Shown: positions 1 to 7,613 of the stretch, piece after piece
How positions within the stretch are numbered: position 1 is the first letter of the stretch
Layout of the letters: each line of letters opens with the position of its first letter
From: Stenotrophomonas maltophilia
Lineage (GTDB): Bacteria > Pseudomonadota > Gammaproteobacteria > Xanthomonadales > Xanthomonadaceae
Direction of reading: 5' to 3'
Assembly: GCF_002205165.1 (NCBI RefSeq)
Contig: NZ_NIVS01000052.1
Coordinates: 1 to 45,694 of the forward strand
Length of the DNA stretch: 45,694 bases
Notes under the pieces: generated by a model
Database searches by the model: none
What the model saw: only the letters and a program-made list of their open reading frames with translations
Told to the model about the DNA's origin: nothing
Position numbers and translations under genes: made by a program

Positions 1-197
1 TGTTCGCGGCCCCAGGCCAGCGCGCTCTCGATCAGATCGGCGTACACCGGCAGGTCCAGCGCTTTCTTCACCAGGGTGGGATTGGTCGTGCAGTCGACCG
101 GCTTCAAGCGCTTGATCGCCTCGACATCGCCGGTATCGGCAACCACGACGGACAGATCACGCAGCTGGGAGAGTTTGGACAGCGAAACGGTGCTCAT
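1..197 (-). CDS. tal: Transaldolase, N-terminal part (runs off the left edge)
   Basis: The first 65 codons of a minus-strand gene are present. The protein opens [20 protein letters not shown] and continues through a DTGD and a DCTTNPTL motif. The DxTTNP segment is the signature of class I transaldolase, which moves a three-carbon dihydroxyacetone unit between sugar phosphates in the non-oxidative pentose phosphate pathway. The catalytic lysine lies beyond the window. The start is supported by AGGAG about 6 nt upstream of the ATG. It follows rnk and the ahpC-ahpF-oxyR block in the same direction, a fitting neighbour because the pentose phosphate pathway supplies NADPH for peroxide defence; that link is inference. 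Confidence 0.93.
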   Translation of the reverse strand, partial: MSTVSLSKLSQLRDLSVVVADTGDVEAIKRLKPVDCTTNPTLVKKALDLPVYADLIESALAWGRE

Positions 198-249
198 TGC
201 AACTCCTGGGACGAACGGTGGAACCTGCGCGATGACGCGGCAGGCGGGG

Positions 250-657
250 TCAGGCGTGGGGCTGGTGATGGACGGCGGTCACCCGCAGGCGCAGCTTGCG
301 CCCGCCCGGTGCCACCCAATCCATGGTCTGGCCGATCGACAGGCCGAGCAGGGCGGTGCCCACCGGTGCCAGGATCGATACCTTGCCCTGTTCAACATCG
401 GCTTCACGCGGATAGACCAGCGTCAGAACGTGCTTTTCGTTCTGCAGCTCATCTTCGCACTCCACGCGCGAATGCATCATGACGGTGCCCTCGGGCACCT
501 GGTCCGGCGCCACAACGGTCGCGCGGTTGAGTTCCTCGGCCAGGGCGATCCCGGCGGGGGTCTGGCTGACAGTGGGAGACTCGAGCATGGCATCCAGGCG
601 GTCCATGTCGTGGCTTGAAACGATGATCGAGGGGGGCAGTCCGCTGGAAGTGGACAT
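250..657 (-). CDS. rnk: Nucleoside diphosphate kinase regulator Rnk (GreA/GreB-like)
   Basis: This 135-residue protein matches the size of Rnk, a GreA/GreB relative that binds RNA polymerase but lacks the long catalytic coiled coil. The N-terminal half contains a short helical region (DRLDAMLES to ELNRATVV). The C-terminal half has the Gre-type beta domain, including [23 protein letters not shown] and a terminal [10 protein letters not shown]. The reading frame is open upstream to 714, but the start at 657 is chosen because of a perfect AAGGAG 7-8 nt upstream and because the extra residues cross the oxyR terminator hairpin. It lies 52 nt before tal in the same direction. Its regulatory target here is not visible. 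Confidence 0.9.
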   Translation of the reverse strand: MSTSSGLPPSIIVSSHDMDRLDAMLESPTVSQTPAGIALAEELNRATVVAPDQVPEGTVMMHSRVECEDELQNEKHVLTLVYPREADVEQGKVSILAPVGTALLGLSIGQTMDWVAPGGRKLRLRVTAVHHQPHA

Positions 658-691
658 GGTGTAGCTCCTTGCGTTTGTGGAAGACCCATGC

Positions 692-719
692 AAAAAGGCG
701 GCGCCTGCTGGCACCGCCT
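692..719 (-). terminator. Rho-independent terminator after oxyR
   Basis: Read on the minus strand, a nine-base-pair GC stem (GGCGGTGCC paired with GGCGCCGCC, one G-U) closes a four-base loop and is followed by TTTTTG. It lies between oxyR and rnk, so oxyR transcription should largely stop here. rnk then begins only 35 nt beyond, so its promoter must overlap the hairpin or lie upstream of it. Confidence 0.8.
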
Positions 720-795
720 CATCCTATTGTGCTGACAATCGTAGACGGATGCGACCCGTCCGGCGTATCGGCCCCGCCGGCCGGTTCAGTCAGGC

Positions 796-1752
796 TCAGC
801 CAGCGCGTGGCAGCGGCGTGGCGGCGACACCCGGGACATCGGTCGACTCCAGCGCGAACAGGCCCTGCGGCAGCCGTTTGAACTGCTGGGCCAGCTGCTC
901 CAGGAAGCCGGTCATCGCTGAACTGCGGCGCCAGGCCATCGCGATGCGGCGGCTGGGGCGGTCATCGCCACTGAAATCCAGCAGGCGGATGTTGTCCGAG
1001 CGCGGCACCGGTGGCTTGACCGACAGTGTCGGCAGCAGGGTGATGCCCACATCGGCGGCGACCATCTGCCGCAGCGTTTCCAGGCTGGTCGCGCGGAACT
1101 CCGACTTTTCGTTGGCACCAAACAACCGGCACACCGCCAGCGCCTGGTCGCGCAGGCAGTGCCCATCCTCGAGCAGCAGCAGCTTCTGCGAGGACAGCTC
1201 CTGCACATCCAGATGCTGGCGGCGCGCCAGCGGATGCTGCCGGGAGACCGCCAGCAGGAAGGGCTCTTCGAACAGGAACTCGGCATGCAGCTGGTCATCG
1301 TCCAGCGGCAGCGCCAGCAGGGCGGCATCCAGTTTGCCTTCGCGCAGGCGGGTCAGCAGCTCATCGCTCTTTTCCTCGACCAGCAGCAGCTCCAGCTGCG
1401 GGAAACGCTCGCGGATGTTGGGAATCACATGCGGCAGCAGGTACGGGCCCAGCGTCGGGAAGATGCCGAGCCGGACGGTGCCGGCTTCGGGATCGCGACT
1501 GCGCCGCGCGGCTTCTTTCATCTGTTCCACTTCGGCCACGATGGTGCGTGCGCGCGCGGCCGCTTCCACCCCGGCCGGGGTGAGCATCACCTTGCGCGGG
1601 GCGCGTTCCACCAACGGCAATCCCAGCTCGTCCTCGAGCTTGCGGATCTGGGTGGACAGGGTGGGCTGGCTGACGAAGCAGGCGGCGGCCGCCTTGCCGA
1701 AATGGCGGTGGTCGGCCAACGCCACCAGATACTTCAAATCACGTAGGTTCAT
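796..1752 (-). CDS. oxyR: Hydrogen peroxide-sensing LysR regulator OxyR
   Basis: This 318-residue LysR-type regulator has an N-terminal winged helix-turn-helix (residues about 1-60, FGKAAAACFVSQPTLSTQIR) and a sensing domain. The redox motif GHCLRDQALAVC places cysteines at residues 199 and 208, exactly the positions of the disulfide-forming pair in E. coli OxyR. Oxidised OxyR activates catalase and alkyl hydroperoxide reductase genes. It is downstream of ahpC and ahpF in the same direction, the order known from Xanthomonas. A nine-base-pair hairpin in the 91-nt gap before it may attenuate readthrough from ahpF. Confidence 0.97.
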   Translation of the reverse strand: MNLRDLKYLVALADHRHFGKAAAACFVSQPTLSTQIRKLEDELGLPLVERAPRKVMLTPAGVEAAARARTIVAEVEQMKEAARRSRDPEAGTVRLGIFPTLGPYLLPHVIPNIRERFPQLELLLVEEKSDELLTRLREGKLDAALLALPLDDDQLHAEFLFEEPFLLAVSRQHPLARRQHLDVQELSSQKLLLLEDGHCLRDQALAVCRLFGANEKSEFRATSLETLRQMVAADVGITLLPTLSVKPPVPRSDNIRLLDFSGDDRPSRRIAMAWRRSSAMTGFLEQLAQQFKRLPQGLFALESTDVPGVAATPLPRAG

Positions 1753-1814
1753 TTCCTTGGACCTCTCACGGCAATGGACCGGGTGATGGCGTGGCTTACC
1801 CAGCAGACAGACAA

Positions 1815-1836
1815 GGTTCCCGGCGAACCGGGAACC
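1815..1836 (-). terminator. Perfect hairpin with UUCG loop between ahpF and oxyR
   Basis: The minus strand reads GGTTCCCGG, loop TTCG, CCGGGAACC, a perfect nine-base-pair stem beginning 8 nt after the ahpF stop codon. The tail TTGTCTGTCTG is only moderately U-rich, so a leaky terminator or an RNA-stabilising stem is more likely than a full stop. Confidence 0.6.
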
Positions 1837-1843
1837 GGACGTT

Positions 1844-3436
1844 TCAGGCAGCTTCGGCGACAGCGCCGCTGCTCTTGGGAACGGAGGTGCGGATCAGGTG
1901 ATCAAAGGCGCTCAGTGCCGCAGTGGAACCGGCGCCCATCGCGATGACGATCTGCTTGTACGGAACGGTCGTGCAATCGCCTGCGGCGAAGACACCCGGC
2001 ACGCTGGTCTGGCCGCGGTCGTCGATCAGGATCTCGCCACGCGGTGACAGGGCCACCGTGTCCTTCAACCATTCGGTATTCGGCAGAAGACCGATCTGCA
2101 CGAAGATGCCTTCCAGTTCCACCCGGTGCGAATCGCCACCGACGCGGTCCTGATAGACCAGACCCGTCACTTTCTGGCCATCGCCCAGCACTTCCTGGGT
2201 GAGGGCGCTGGTGATGATGGTGACGTTGCCCAGACTGCGCAGCTTCTTCTGCAGTACTTCATCGGCCCGCAGTTTGTCATCAAATTCCAGAAGGGTCACA
2301 TGCGTCACAAGGCCCGCCAGATCGATCGCCGCTTCCACGCCGGAGTTGCCACCGCCGATCACCGCCACGCGCTTGCCCTTGAACAACGGACCGTCGCAAT
2401 GCGGGCAGTACGCCACGCCCTTGTTGCGGTACTGATCTTCGCCGGGCACGTTCATCTGGCGCCAGCGTGCACCGGTGGACAGGATCACCGAACGCGACTT
2501 CAGCGACGCGCCGTTCTCCAGTTTGATCTCGACCAGACCGTCATCGCCGGCGGGCACCAGCGCGGTGGCGCGCTGCAGGTTCATGATGTCCACCTCGTAC
2601 TCGCGCACATGCTGTTCCAGCGCGGCGGCGAGCTTCGGACCTTCAGTTTCCTTGACGGAAATGAAGTTCTCGATCGCCATCGTATCCAGCACCTGGCCAC
2701 CGAAGCGTTCGGCCGCCACACCGGTGCGGATGCCCTTGCGTGCGGCATAGATCGCCGCGGCCGCGCCGGCCGGTCCACCGCCCACCACCAGCACCTCGAA
2801 CGGTGCCTTGGTGCTCAGCTTTTCGGCATCGCGCTTGCTGGCGCCGGTGTCCAGCTTGGCCACGATCTGCTCCAGCGTCATGCGGCCCTGATCGAACACC
2901 TCGCCGTTGAGATACACGGTCGGCACGGACATGATCTGGCGCGCCTCGACCTCGGCCGGGAACAAGCCGCCATCGATGGCCACGTGCTGGATGCGCGGGT
3001 TCAACACGGCGGCCAGGTTCAGTGCCTGGACCACATCCGGGCAGTTTTGGCAGGACAGCGAGAAGTAGGTCTCGAAGCGGTACTCGCCCTCGAGATTGCG
3101 CACCTGCTCGATCAGCTCGGCGGTGGCCTTGGACGGGTGACCACCGACCTGCAGCAGGGCCAGCACCAGCGAGGTGAACTCATGGCCCATCGGCAGGCCC
3201 GCGAACACCAGGTGGATGTCCTGGCCCGGGGTGGTCAGCGCGAAGGAGGGCGTGCGCTCGCTGCTGTCGCGACGCACGTCCAGGCTGATCTGCGTGGAGA
3301 GCGTGGTCAGGGTGTTGAGCAGCTCGAGCATTTCCTGCGACTTGGCGCCGTCATCCACGTGCGCCGTGATCTGGATCGGACGGGTGACACGTTCCAGATA
3401 GGTCTTCAGCTGGGACTGGAGGTTGGCATCCAACAT
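1844..3436 (-). CDS. ahpF: Alkyl hydroperoxide reductase subunit F
   Basis: This 530-residue flavoprotein transfers electrons from NAD(P)H through FAD and two disulfide centres to AhpC. The N-terminal glutaredoxin-like tandem carries CQNC (C129, C132). The thioredoxin-reductase-like part has the FAD-binding GGGPAGA (219-225), the active CPHC (C344, C347) and the nucleotide-binding GGGNSG (361-366). The frame is open eight codons further upstream, but the ATG at 3436 is preceded by AAGGAG at good spacing and gives the family start [10 protein letters not shown]. It lies 151 nt after ahpC, separated by a long inverted repeat. Confidence 0.97.
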   Translation of the reverse strand: MLDANLQSQLKTYLERVTRPIQITAHVDDGAKSQEMLELLNTLTTLSTQISLDVRRDSSERTPSFALTTPGQDIHLVFAGLPMGHEFTSLVLALLQVGGHPSKATAELIEQVRNLEGEYRFETYFSLSCQNCPDVVQALNLAAVLNPRIQHVAIDGGLFPAEVEARQIMSVPTVYLNGEVFDQGRMTLEQIVAKLDTGASKRDAEKLSTKAPFEVLVVGGGPAGAAAAIYAARKGIRTGVAAERFGGQVLDTMAIENFISVKETEGPKLAAALEQHVREYEVDIMNLQRATALVPAGDDGLVEIKLENGASLKSRSVILSTGARWRQMNVPGEDQYRNKGVAYCPHCDGPLFKGKRVAVIGGGNSGVEAAIDLAGLVTHVTLLEFDDKLRADEVLQKKLRSLGNVTIITSALTQEVLGDGQKVTGLVYQDRVGGDSHRVELEGIFVQIGLLPNTEWLKDTVALSPRGEILIDDRGQTSVPGVFAAGDCTTVPYKQIVIAMGAGSTAALSAFDHLIRTSVPKSSGAVAEAA

Positions 3437-3502
3437 CGAAAAACTCCTTGATTCAGGCAAGGGAACAGCGTCGACGAACCCCGCGGGTGCATCTGCGCGA
3501 CA

Positions 3503-3553
3503 TGGGGGTGAACCGAAACCGGCGCGTGGGGCACCGGCTTGGGTTCACCCCCA
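3503..3553 (-). terminator. Long inverted repeat between ahpC and ahpF
   Basis: Twelve-base arms (TGGGGGTGAACC at 3503-3514 and its exact complement at 3542-3553) enclose a loop with two CCGG sequences. There is no U-tract, so this is more likely a partial terminator or a 3'-end-protecting stem that keeps ahpC mRNA more abundant than ahpF mRNA. That role is inference. Confidence 0.55.
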
Positions 3554-3587
3554 CCCCCGACGGGCGGGGATGGGGATGAGGAGCGGC

Positions 3588-4151
3588 TTAGATCTTGCCG
3601 ACCAGGTCCAGCGACGGGGTCAGGGTCTTCTCGCCTTCCTTCCACTTGGCCGGGCACACCTGGTTCGGGTTGGCGGCGGTGAACTGGGCAGCCTTCAGCT
3701 TGCGCAGGGTCTCGGAGACGTCACGGGCGATCTCGTTGGAGTGGATCTCCAGGGTCTTGATCACGCCTTCCGGGTTGATGATGAAGGTGCCGCGCAGGGC
3801 CAGGCCTTCTTCTTCGATGTGCACGCCGAAGGCGCGGGTCAGCTGGTGGGTCGGATCGCCGACCAGCGGGAACTGGGCCTTGCCGACAGCCGGCGAGGTT
3901 TCGTGCCACACCTTGTGCGAGAAGTGCGTGTCGGTGGTGACGATGTAGACCTCGGCGCCGGCCTTCTGGAACTCGGCGTAATGATCGGCGGCGTCTTCAA
4001 TCTCGGTCGGGCAGTTGAAGGTGAACGCGGCCGGCATGAAGATCAGCACGGACCAGTGACCCTTCAGGGTGCTGTCGGAGACCTTGATGAACTCGCCGTT
4101 CTGGTAGGCGTTGGCTTCGAACGGCTGGATCTGGGTGTTGATGAGCGACAT
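3588..4151 (-). CDS. ahpC: Alkyl hydroperoxide reductase subunit C (typical 2-Cys peroxiredoxin)
   Basis: This 187-residue peroxiredoxin reduces hydrogen peroxide and organic peroxides. The peroxidatic cysteine is C47 in FTFNCPTE and the resolving cysteine is C166 in NQVCPAKW, the arrangement of E. coli AhpC, which has the same length. The start at 4151 is chosen over the open frame to 4238 because AGAGGAA precedes it and MSLINTQIQP is the family start. It is the first gene of the ahpC-ahpF-oxyR series. An OxyR-type tandem site lies about 95 nt upstream. Confidence 0.98.
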   Translation of the reverse strand: MSLINTQIQPFEANAYQNGEFIKVSDSTLKGHWSVLIFMPAAFTFNCPTEIEDAADHYAEFQKAGAEVYIVTTDTHFSHKVWHETSPAVGKAQFPLVGDPTHQLTRAFGVHIEEEGLALRGTFIINPEGVIKTLEIHSNEIARDVSETLRKLKAAQFTAANPNQVCPAKWKEGEKTLTPSLDLVGKI

Positions 4152-4245
4152 CGTTGTTCCTCTTGGTGAAGGGGGTGGGTGAAGCGACCAACACAGGTTA
4201 GCGGCTCCGTTCCCATAAGGACAATCCATTGATTGCATCTATGCG

Positions 4246-4260
4246 ATAGTCACAGGCTAT
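4246..4260 (-). promoter_or_regulatory. OxyR binding half-site pair upstream of ahpC
   Basis: ATAG-N7-CTAT is a perfect match to one dimer element of the OxyR consensus (ATAG-N7-CTAT repeated with N7 spacing). Flanking positions at the expected spacing are degenerate (GCAT at 4235-4238, GTCT at 4268-4271). Its position about 95 nt upstream of the ahpC start fits activation of ahpC by the OxyR encoded in the same cluster. Confidence 0.75.
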
Positions 4261-4544
4261 CAAAATGGTCTGATCCTGCGATGAATGGTGGTGGCCACAT
4301 CCGTCAGAACCGTTGCAGCGCAATGACCGGCGCACCAAGCCAGGTGATGGGTGCAATAGTTTCTGCATATCCGTTACCCCGGGAAGCTGAACGATGGCGG
4401 GCACGGTGTTACTGGTGCGCCCGGATTTCAGCCGGAAATCGATAGCTGGCACAAACGCATATATGAGTAGCGATGGGTGGATTCAATCGCCCGGCCGGTC
4501 GCGGCTACGCGTCGCGCGCGCCCGGCCCGCAGGGGCCGGTGCAC

Positions 4545-4550
4545 TACACT
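4545..4550 (+). promoter_or_regulatory. Candidate -10 box (TACACT) for prmC
   Basis: TACACT lies 11 nt before the ATG at 4561 and 29 nt before the ATG at 4579. A start of transcription about 7 nt downstream would give an almost leaderless mRNA for the first ATG or a 20-nt leader for the second. No clear -35 box was seen. Confidence 0.35.
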
Positions 4551-4578
4551 GCGCGCCCCGATGCTGCCCCGTCCCGCC

Positions 4579-5427
4579 ATGACCGCCGCCCCGCCAGACG
4601 TCCGCCAGCTGCTCGCCGATGCCGCCACCCGCCTGCCGGGTATGGAAGGCCGGCATGAAGCCGAACTGCTGTTGCTGCATGTGCTGGAGCGTGAACGCAG
4701 CTGGCTGTTCGCGCATGCCACCGATCCGGTCGAGCCGGCGCAGGTGGCGGCGTTCGAGGCGCTGCTCGCCAAACGCCTGGCCGGTGAGCCGGTGGCGTAT
4801 CTGCTGGGCCGCCGCGGCTTTTGGACCCTGGATCTGGAGGTCAGCCCGGCCACCCTGATCCCGCGCCCGGAGACCGAGTTGCTGGTCGAGCTGGCGCTGG
4901 CACGGTTGCCCGAAGATATCGGGCTGCGGGTCGCCGACCTTGGCACTGGCAGTGGCGCGATCGCGCTGGCGCTGGCCAGCGAGCGCCCGCAGGCGCAGGT
5001 GGTCGCAACCGACCTCAGCCAAACGGCCCTGGCGGTCGCCGCACGCAACGCGCAGCGCCACGCACTGGGCAACGTCCAGTTCCGGCAGGGTGCGTGGTAC
5101 GCGCCACTGGCCGGTGAGCGCTTCGATCTGATCGCCACCAATCCCCCGTACATCGCCAGCGACGACCCGCACCTGGCGCAGGGCGATCTGCGTTTCGAAC
5201 CCCTCACCGCGCTGGCCTCCGGCCACGATGGGCTGGACGACATCCGCCTGATCATCGACGGCGCGGCAGCGCATCTGCGGCCGGGCGGTTGGCTGCTGAT
5301 CGAGCACGGCTGGGACCAGGGCGAAGCGATCCGCGCACTGCTGCAGCAGGCCGGTTTCCACGCGGTTGCCACAGAGCGCGATCTGGAACAGCGCGACCGG
5401 ATAAGCCTGGGCTGTCTGCCCGGCTGA
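4579..5427 (+). CDS. prmC: Peptide chain release factor N5-glutamine methyltransferase PrmC
   Basis: This 282-residue SAM-dependent methyltransferase modifies the glutamine of the GGQ motif in release factors RF1 and RF2. It has an N-terminal helical domain, the SAM loop LGTGSGAIA (121-129), and the catalytic NPPY (188-191). IPRPETE (94-100) is another family hallmark. An in-frame ATG at 4561 and a longer frame to 4477 exist; 4579 gives the usual length (E. coli 277) and an N-terminus like the family. No good ribosome-binding site precedes either ATG. In E. coli it follows prfA, but here prfA is about 25 kb away. Confidence 0.92.
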   Translation: MTAAPPDVRQLLADAATRLPGMEGRHEAELLLLHVLERERSWLFAHATDPVEPAQVAAFEALLAKRLAGEPVAYLLGRRGFWTLDLEVSPATLIPRPETELLVELALARLPEDIGLRVADLGTGSGAIALALASERPQAQVVATDLSQTALAVAARNAQRHALGNVQFRQGAWYAPLAGERFDLIATNPPYIASDDPHLAQGDLRFEPLTALASGHDGLDDIRLIIDGAAAHLRPGGWLLIEHGWDQGEAIRALLQQAGFHAVATERDLEQRDRISLGCLPG

Positions 5428-5458
5428 CCGCGCGCCATCGCTGCGGGGACCCCGGGGC

Positions 5459-5464
5459 TAGAAT
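5459..5464 (+). promoter_or_regulatory. Candidate -10 box (TAGAAT) for pip
   Basis: TAGAAT matches four or five positions of the sigma-70 -10 consensus and lies 65 nt before the pip ATG. No convincing -35 sequence lies 17 nt upstream, so the assignment is tentative. Confidence 0.35.
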
Positions 5465-5529
5465 GACCTGTCCACCGGGCCGCCGCGCAGCGTGATGCGG
5501 CGACTGTCATTCCACATGGAGTTCCTGTC

Positions 5530-6474
5530 ATGCGTAAGCTGTATCCCGCCATCACCCCTTACGACGTCGGCACCCTGAAGGTCGATGACCGCCACACGCT
5601 GTATTTCGAGCAGTGCGGCAATCCCGACGGCAAGCCGGTGGTGATGCTGCACGGTGGCCCGGGCGGCGGCTGCAGCGACAAAATGCGCCAGTTCCACGAC
5701 CCGGCCAAGTACCGGATCATTCTGTTCGACCAGCGCGGTGCCGGCCGTTCCACGCCGCATGCGGACCTGGTCGACAACACCACCTGGGACCTGGTCGCCG
5801 ATATCGAAACGCTGCGCGAGCACCTCAAGGTGGATCGCTGGCAGGTGTTCGGCGGCAGCTGGGGCTCGACCCTGGCCCTGGCCTACGCGCAGACCCACCC
5901 GCAGCGCGTGACCGAGCTGGTCCTGCGCGGGATCTTCATGCTGCGCCGCTGGGAGCTGGAGTGGTTCTACCAGGAAGGCGCCAACCGCCTGTTCCCGGAT
6001 GCGTGGGAGCACTACCTCAAGCCGATCCCGGCGGTAGAGCGCCACGACCTGATTTCGGCCTTCCACCGCCGCCTGACCAGTGACGATGAAGCCACCCGCC
6101 TGGCCGCGGCCAAGGCGTGGAGCGTGTGGGAAGGCGCGACCAGCTTCCTGCACGTGGACGACGATTTCGTGAACAGCCATCAGGACCCGCAGTTCGCGCT
6201 GGCCTTCGCCCGCATCGAGAACCACTACTTCGTCAACGGCGGTTTCTTCGAGGTGGAAGAACAGCTGCTGCGCGACGCGCACCGCATCGCCGACATTCCG
6301 GGCGTGATCGTGCACGGCCGCTACGACGTGGTCTGCCCGCTGCAGAGTGCGTGGGAACTGCACAAGGCGTGGCCGAAATCGACGCTGGAGATCAGCCCGG
6401 CTTCGGGTCATTCCGCGTTTGAAGCGGAGAATGTCGACGCACTGGTGCGTGCGACGGATCGCTTCGCGGGTTGA
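5530..6474 (+). CDS. pip: Proline iminopeptidase
   Basis: This 314-residue alpha/beta hydrolase removes N-terminal proline from peptides in the cytoplasm. The catalytic triad reads as S110 in GGSWGS, D266 in GRYDVVCP and H294 in SGHSAFE, the same numbering as the well-studied Xanthomonas enzyme. HGGPGGG (41-47) supplies the oxyanion hole. A GGAG ribosome-binding site precedes the ATG. It is monocistronic, followed by a run of hairpins. Confidence 0.97.
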   Translation: MRKLYPAITPYDVGTLKVDDRHTLYFEQCGNPDGKPVVMLHGGPGGGCSDKMRQFHDPAKYRIILFDQRGAGRSTPHADLVDNTTWDLVADIETLREHLKVDRWQVFGGSWGSTLALAYAQTHPQRVTELVLRGIFMLRRWELEWFYQEGANRLFPDAWEHYLKPIPAVERHDLISAFHRRLTSDDEATRLAAAKAWSVWEGATSFLHVDDDFVNSHQDPQFALAFARIENHYFVNGGFFEVEEQLLRDAHRIADIPGVIVHGRYDVVCPLQSAWELHKAWPKSTLEISPASGHSAFEAENVDALVRATDRFAG

Positions 6475-6480
6475 TGGAGG

Positions 6481-6508
6481 GGTGCCGACCGACCCCACGG
6501 TCGCCACC
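6481..6508 (+). terminator. Hairpin after pip
   Basis: GGTGCCGACCG (6481-6491) pairs with CGGTCGCCACC (6498-6508) except for one C-C mismatch, leaving a six-base loop, 6 nt after the stop codon. There is no U-tract. It could terminate pip transcription or be a decayed REP element, since two further hairpins follow. Confidence 0.45.
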
Positions 6509-6534
6509 TCCCGTGCAACCCCCGGGCATCGCGC

Positions 6535-6560
6535 GGTGGATAACGACGTTGGTCGTGATC
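6535..6560 (+). repeat. Degenerate REP/SMAG-like hairpin
   Basis: GGTGGATAACGAC-GTT-GGTCGTGATC is a damaged copy of the element 27 nt downstream: same loop and right arm, with a degraded head and left arm. The two lie in the same orientation. Confidence 0.6.
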
Positions 6561-6582
6561 GCCATCGCCCCGTGCAGCACAC

Positions 6583-6609
6583 GGTAGATCACGACCGTTG
6601 GTCGTGATC
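6583..6609 (+). repeat. REP/SMAG-like hairpin with GTAG head
   Basis: The head GGTAG runs into a perfect ten-base-pair stem: GATCACGACC (6587-6596), loop GTT, GGTCGTGATC (6600-6609). A GTAG tetranucleotide at the stem base is the hallmark of Stenotrophomonas SMAG repeats. It lies between convergent pip and the LysR gene. Confidence 0.8.
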
Positions 6610-6615
6610 GGCCGG

Positions 6616-7503
6616 TCACCAGTTCCCGGCCAGCAACGCTTCGGCCAACACCTGCAGCTTCGGTGAGGCCTGCCGCGAAGGCGGGTACACCAACGACAGC
6701 ACCCGGCTGCGGCCTTCGAAGGGCTGCAGCACCCGCTGCAGCCGCCCGTCGGCCAGCGCATCGGCGACCGCGAAATCCATCACCTGCACGATGCCGATCC
6801 CGGCCAGCGCGCCTTCCACCAACGGGTCGCCGCTGTCGAACACCATCCGCGCCGGTGGAGTGAATTCACGCAATTGGCCGTCGCCCTCGCGGAACTGCCA
6901 ATCCACCAGCCGTCCGCTGCGCAGATTGCGCACCGCCAGGCAGGCGTGATCGTGCAGTGCATCCACCGTGGCCGGTTCTCCGTGCTGCGCGATGTAGGCC
7001 GGCGAGGCGACCGTGACCCAGTTCAACGGCCGCAACGGGCGCGCCACCATGCGCACGTCACTGATCGGCCCGGTGCGCAGCGCGGCATCAAAGCCTTCTT
7101 CAACCAGATCGACCAGACGGTCGTTGAGCACCAGCTCGAACTGCAGCTGCGGGTGCGCCGCCATCAACTGCCCGGCCAGCGGCACCAGCACCTTGCGCCC
7201 GAACATCGACGGCGCGGTCAGCTTCAACACGCCCGAGGGCGTGGAGGGGCGATCGCCCAGCCGGCGCTCGGCATCCTCCAGCCCACTCAGCAGCGGCGCG
7301 CAGTGCTCGACGAACTGGCGGCCGTCCGGGGTCAGGCTGACATTGCGGGTATTGCGGTGGAGCAACCGCACCCCCAGGGCGCTCTCCAGCCGGCTGATCG
7401 CCCGCGACAATCCGGATTGGCTGATCCCCAGCTGCCCGGCGGCGAGGGTGAAGCTGCGCGCGTCGGCCACCTGCACCAGCATGCGCACGGCGTTGAGGTC
7501 CAT
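6616..7503 (-). CDS. LysR-family transcriptional regulator
   Basis: This 295-residue protein has the LysR layout: an N-terminal winged helix-turn-helix (residues 1-60, FTLAAGQLGISQSGLSRAIS) and a periplasmic-binding-protein-like effector domain starting near LKLTAPSMFGRKVLVP. It belongs to the large CrgA/YafC-like group, in which the effector cannot be predicted from sequence. It is divergent from an MFS exporter with 110 nt between start codons, containing a dyad suited to a LysR regulator. The simplest reading is that it controls the exporter and itself. Confidence 0.9.
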   Translation of the reverse strand: MDLNAVRMLVQVADARSFTLAAGQLGISQSGLSRAISRLESALGVRLLHRNTRNVSLTPDGRQFVEHCAPLLSGLEDAERRLGDRPSTPSGVLKLTAPSMFGRKVLVPLAGQLMAAHPQLQFELVLNDRLVDLVEEGFDAALRTGPISDVRMVARPLRPLNWVTVASPAYIAQHGEPATVDALHDHACLAVRNLRSGRLVDWQFREGDGQLREFTPPARMVFDSGDPLVEGALAGIGIVQVMDFAVADALADGRLQRVLQPFEGRSRVLSLVYPPSRQASPKLQVLAEALLAGNW

Positions 7504-7521
7504 GGATGTCTCCGATTCATG

Positions 7522-7552
7522 CGGATATGCATGACAGATATCGAAGTATCCG
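7522..7552. promoter_or_regulatory. LysR-type operator candidate between the regulator and MFS genes
   Basis: Two nested dyads are present: GATAT-N9-ATATC (7524-7542) and CGGATA-N19-TATCCG (7522-7552). T-N11-A-containing dyads of this kind are usual LysR-type recognition and activation sites. The location midway between divergent starts supports the call. Confidence 0.5.
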
Positions 7553-7613
7553 GGTTTATTTCTGCAGCGTCATCAATGAGACTGCCCACCTTCTTACGCA
7601 GTACCGAGTCGGC

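Larger units (their letters stand above)
4152..4560. other. Divergent regulatory region between ahpC and prmC
   Basis: About 400 bases without a gene. The ahpC side holds the OxyR-type site near 4250 and a possible ahpC promoter (TTATGG-like -10 about 60 nt before the start, weak -35). A small inverted repeat GATTTC-N5-GAAATC lies at 4424-4440. The prmC side ends with a TACACT -10-like box at 4545-4550. Nothing else recognisable was seen. Confidence 0.6.

Noticed and set aside
2126..3451. 441-codon plus-strand frame opposite ahpF
   Set aside because: Histidine/glutamine/arginine-rich antisense shadow of ahpF with no start signal.
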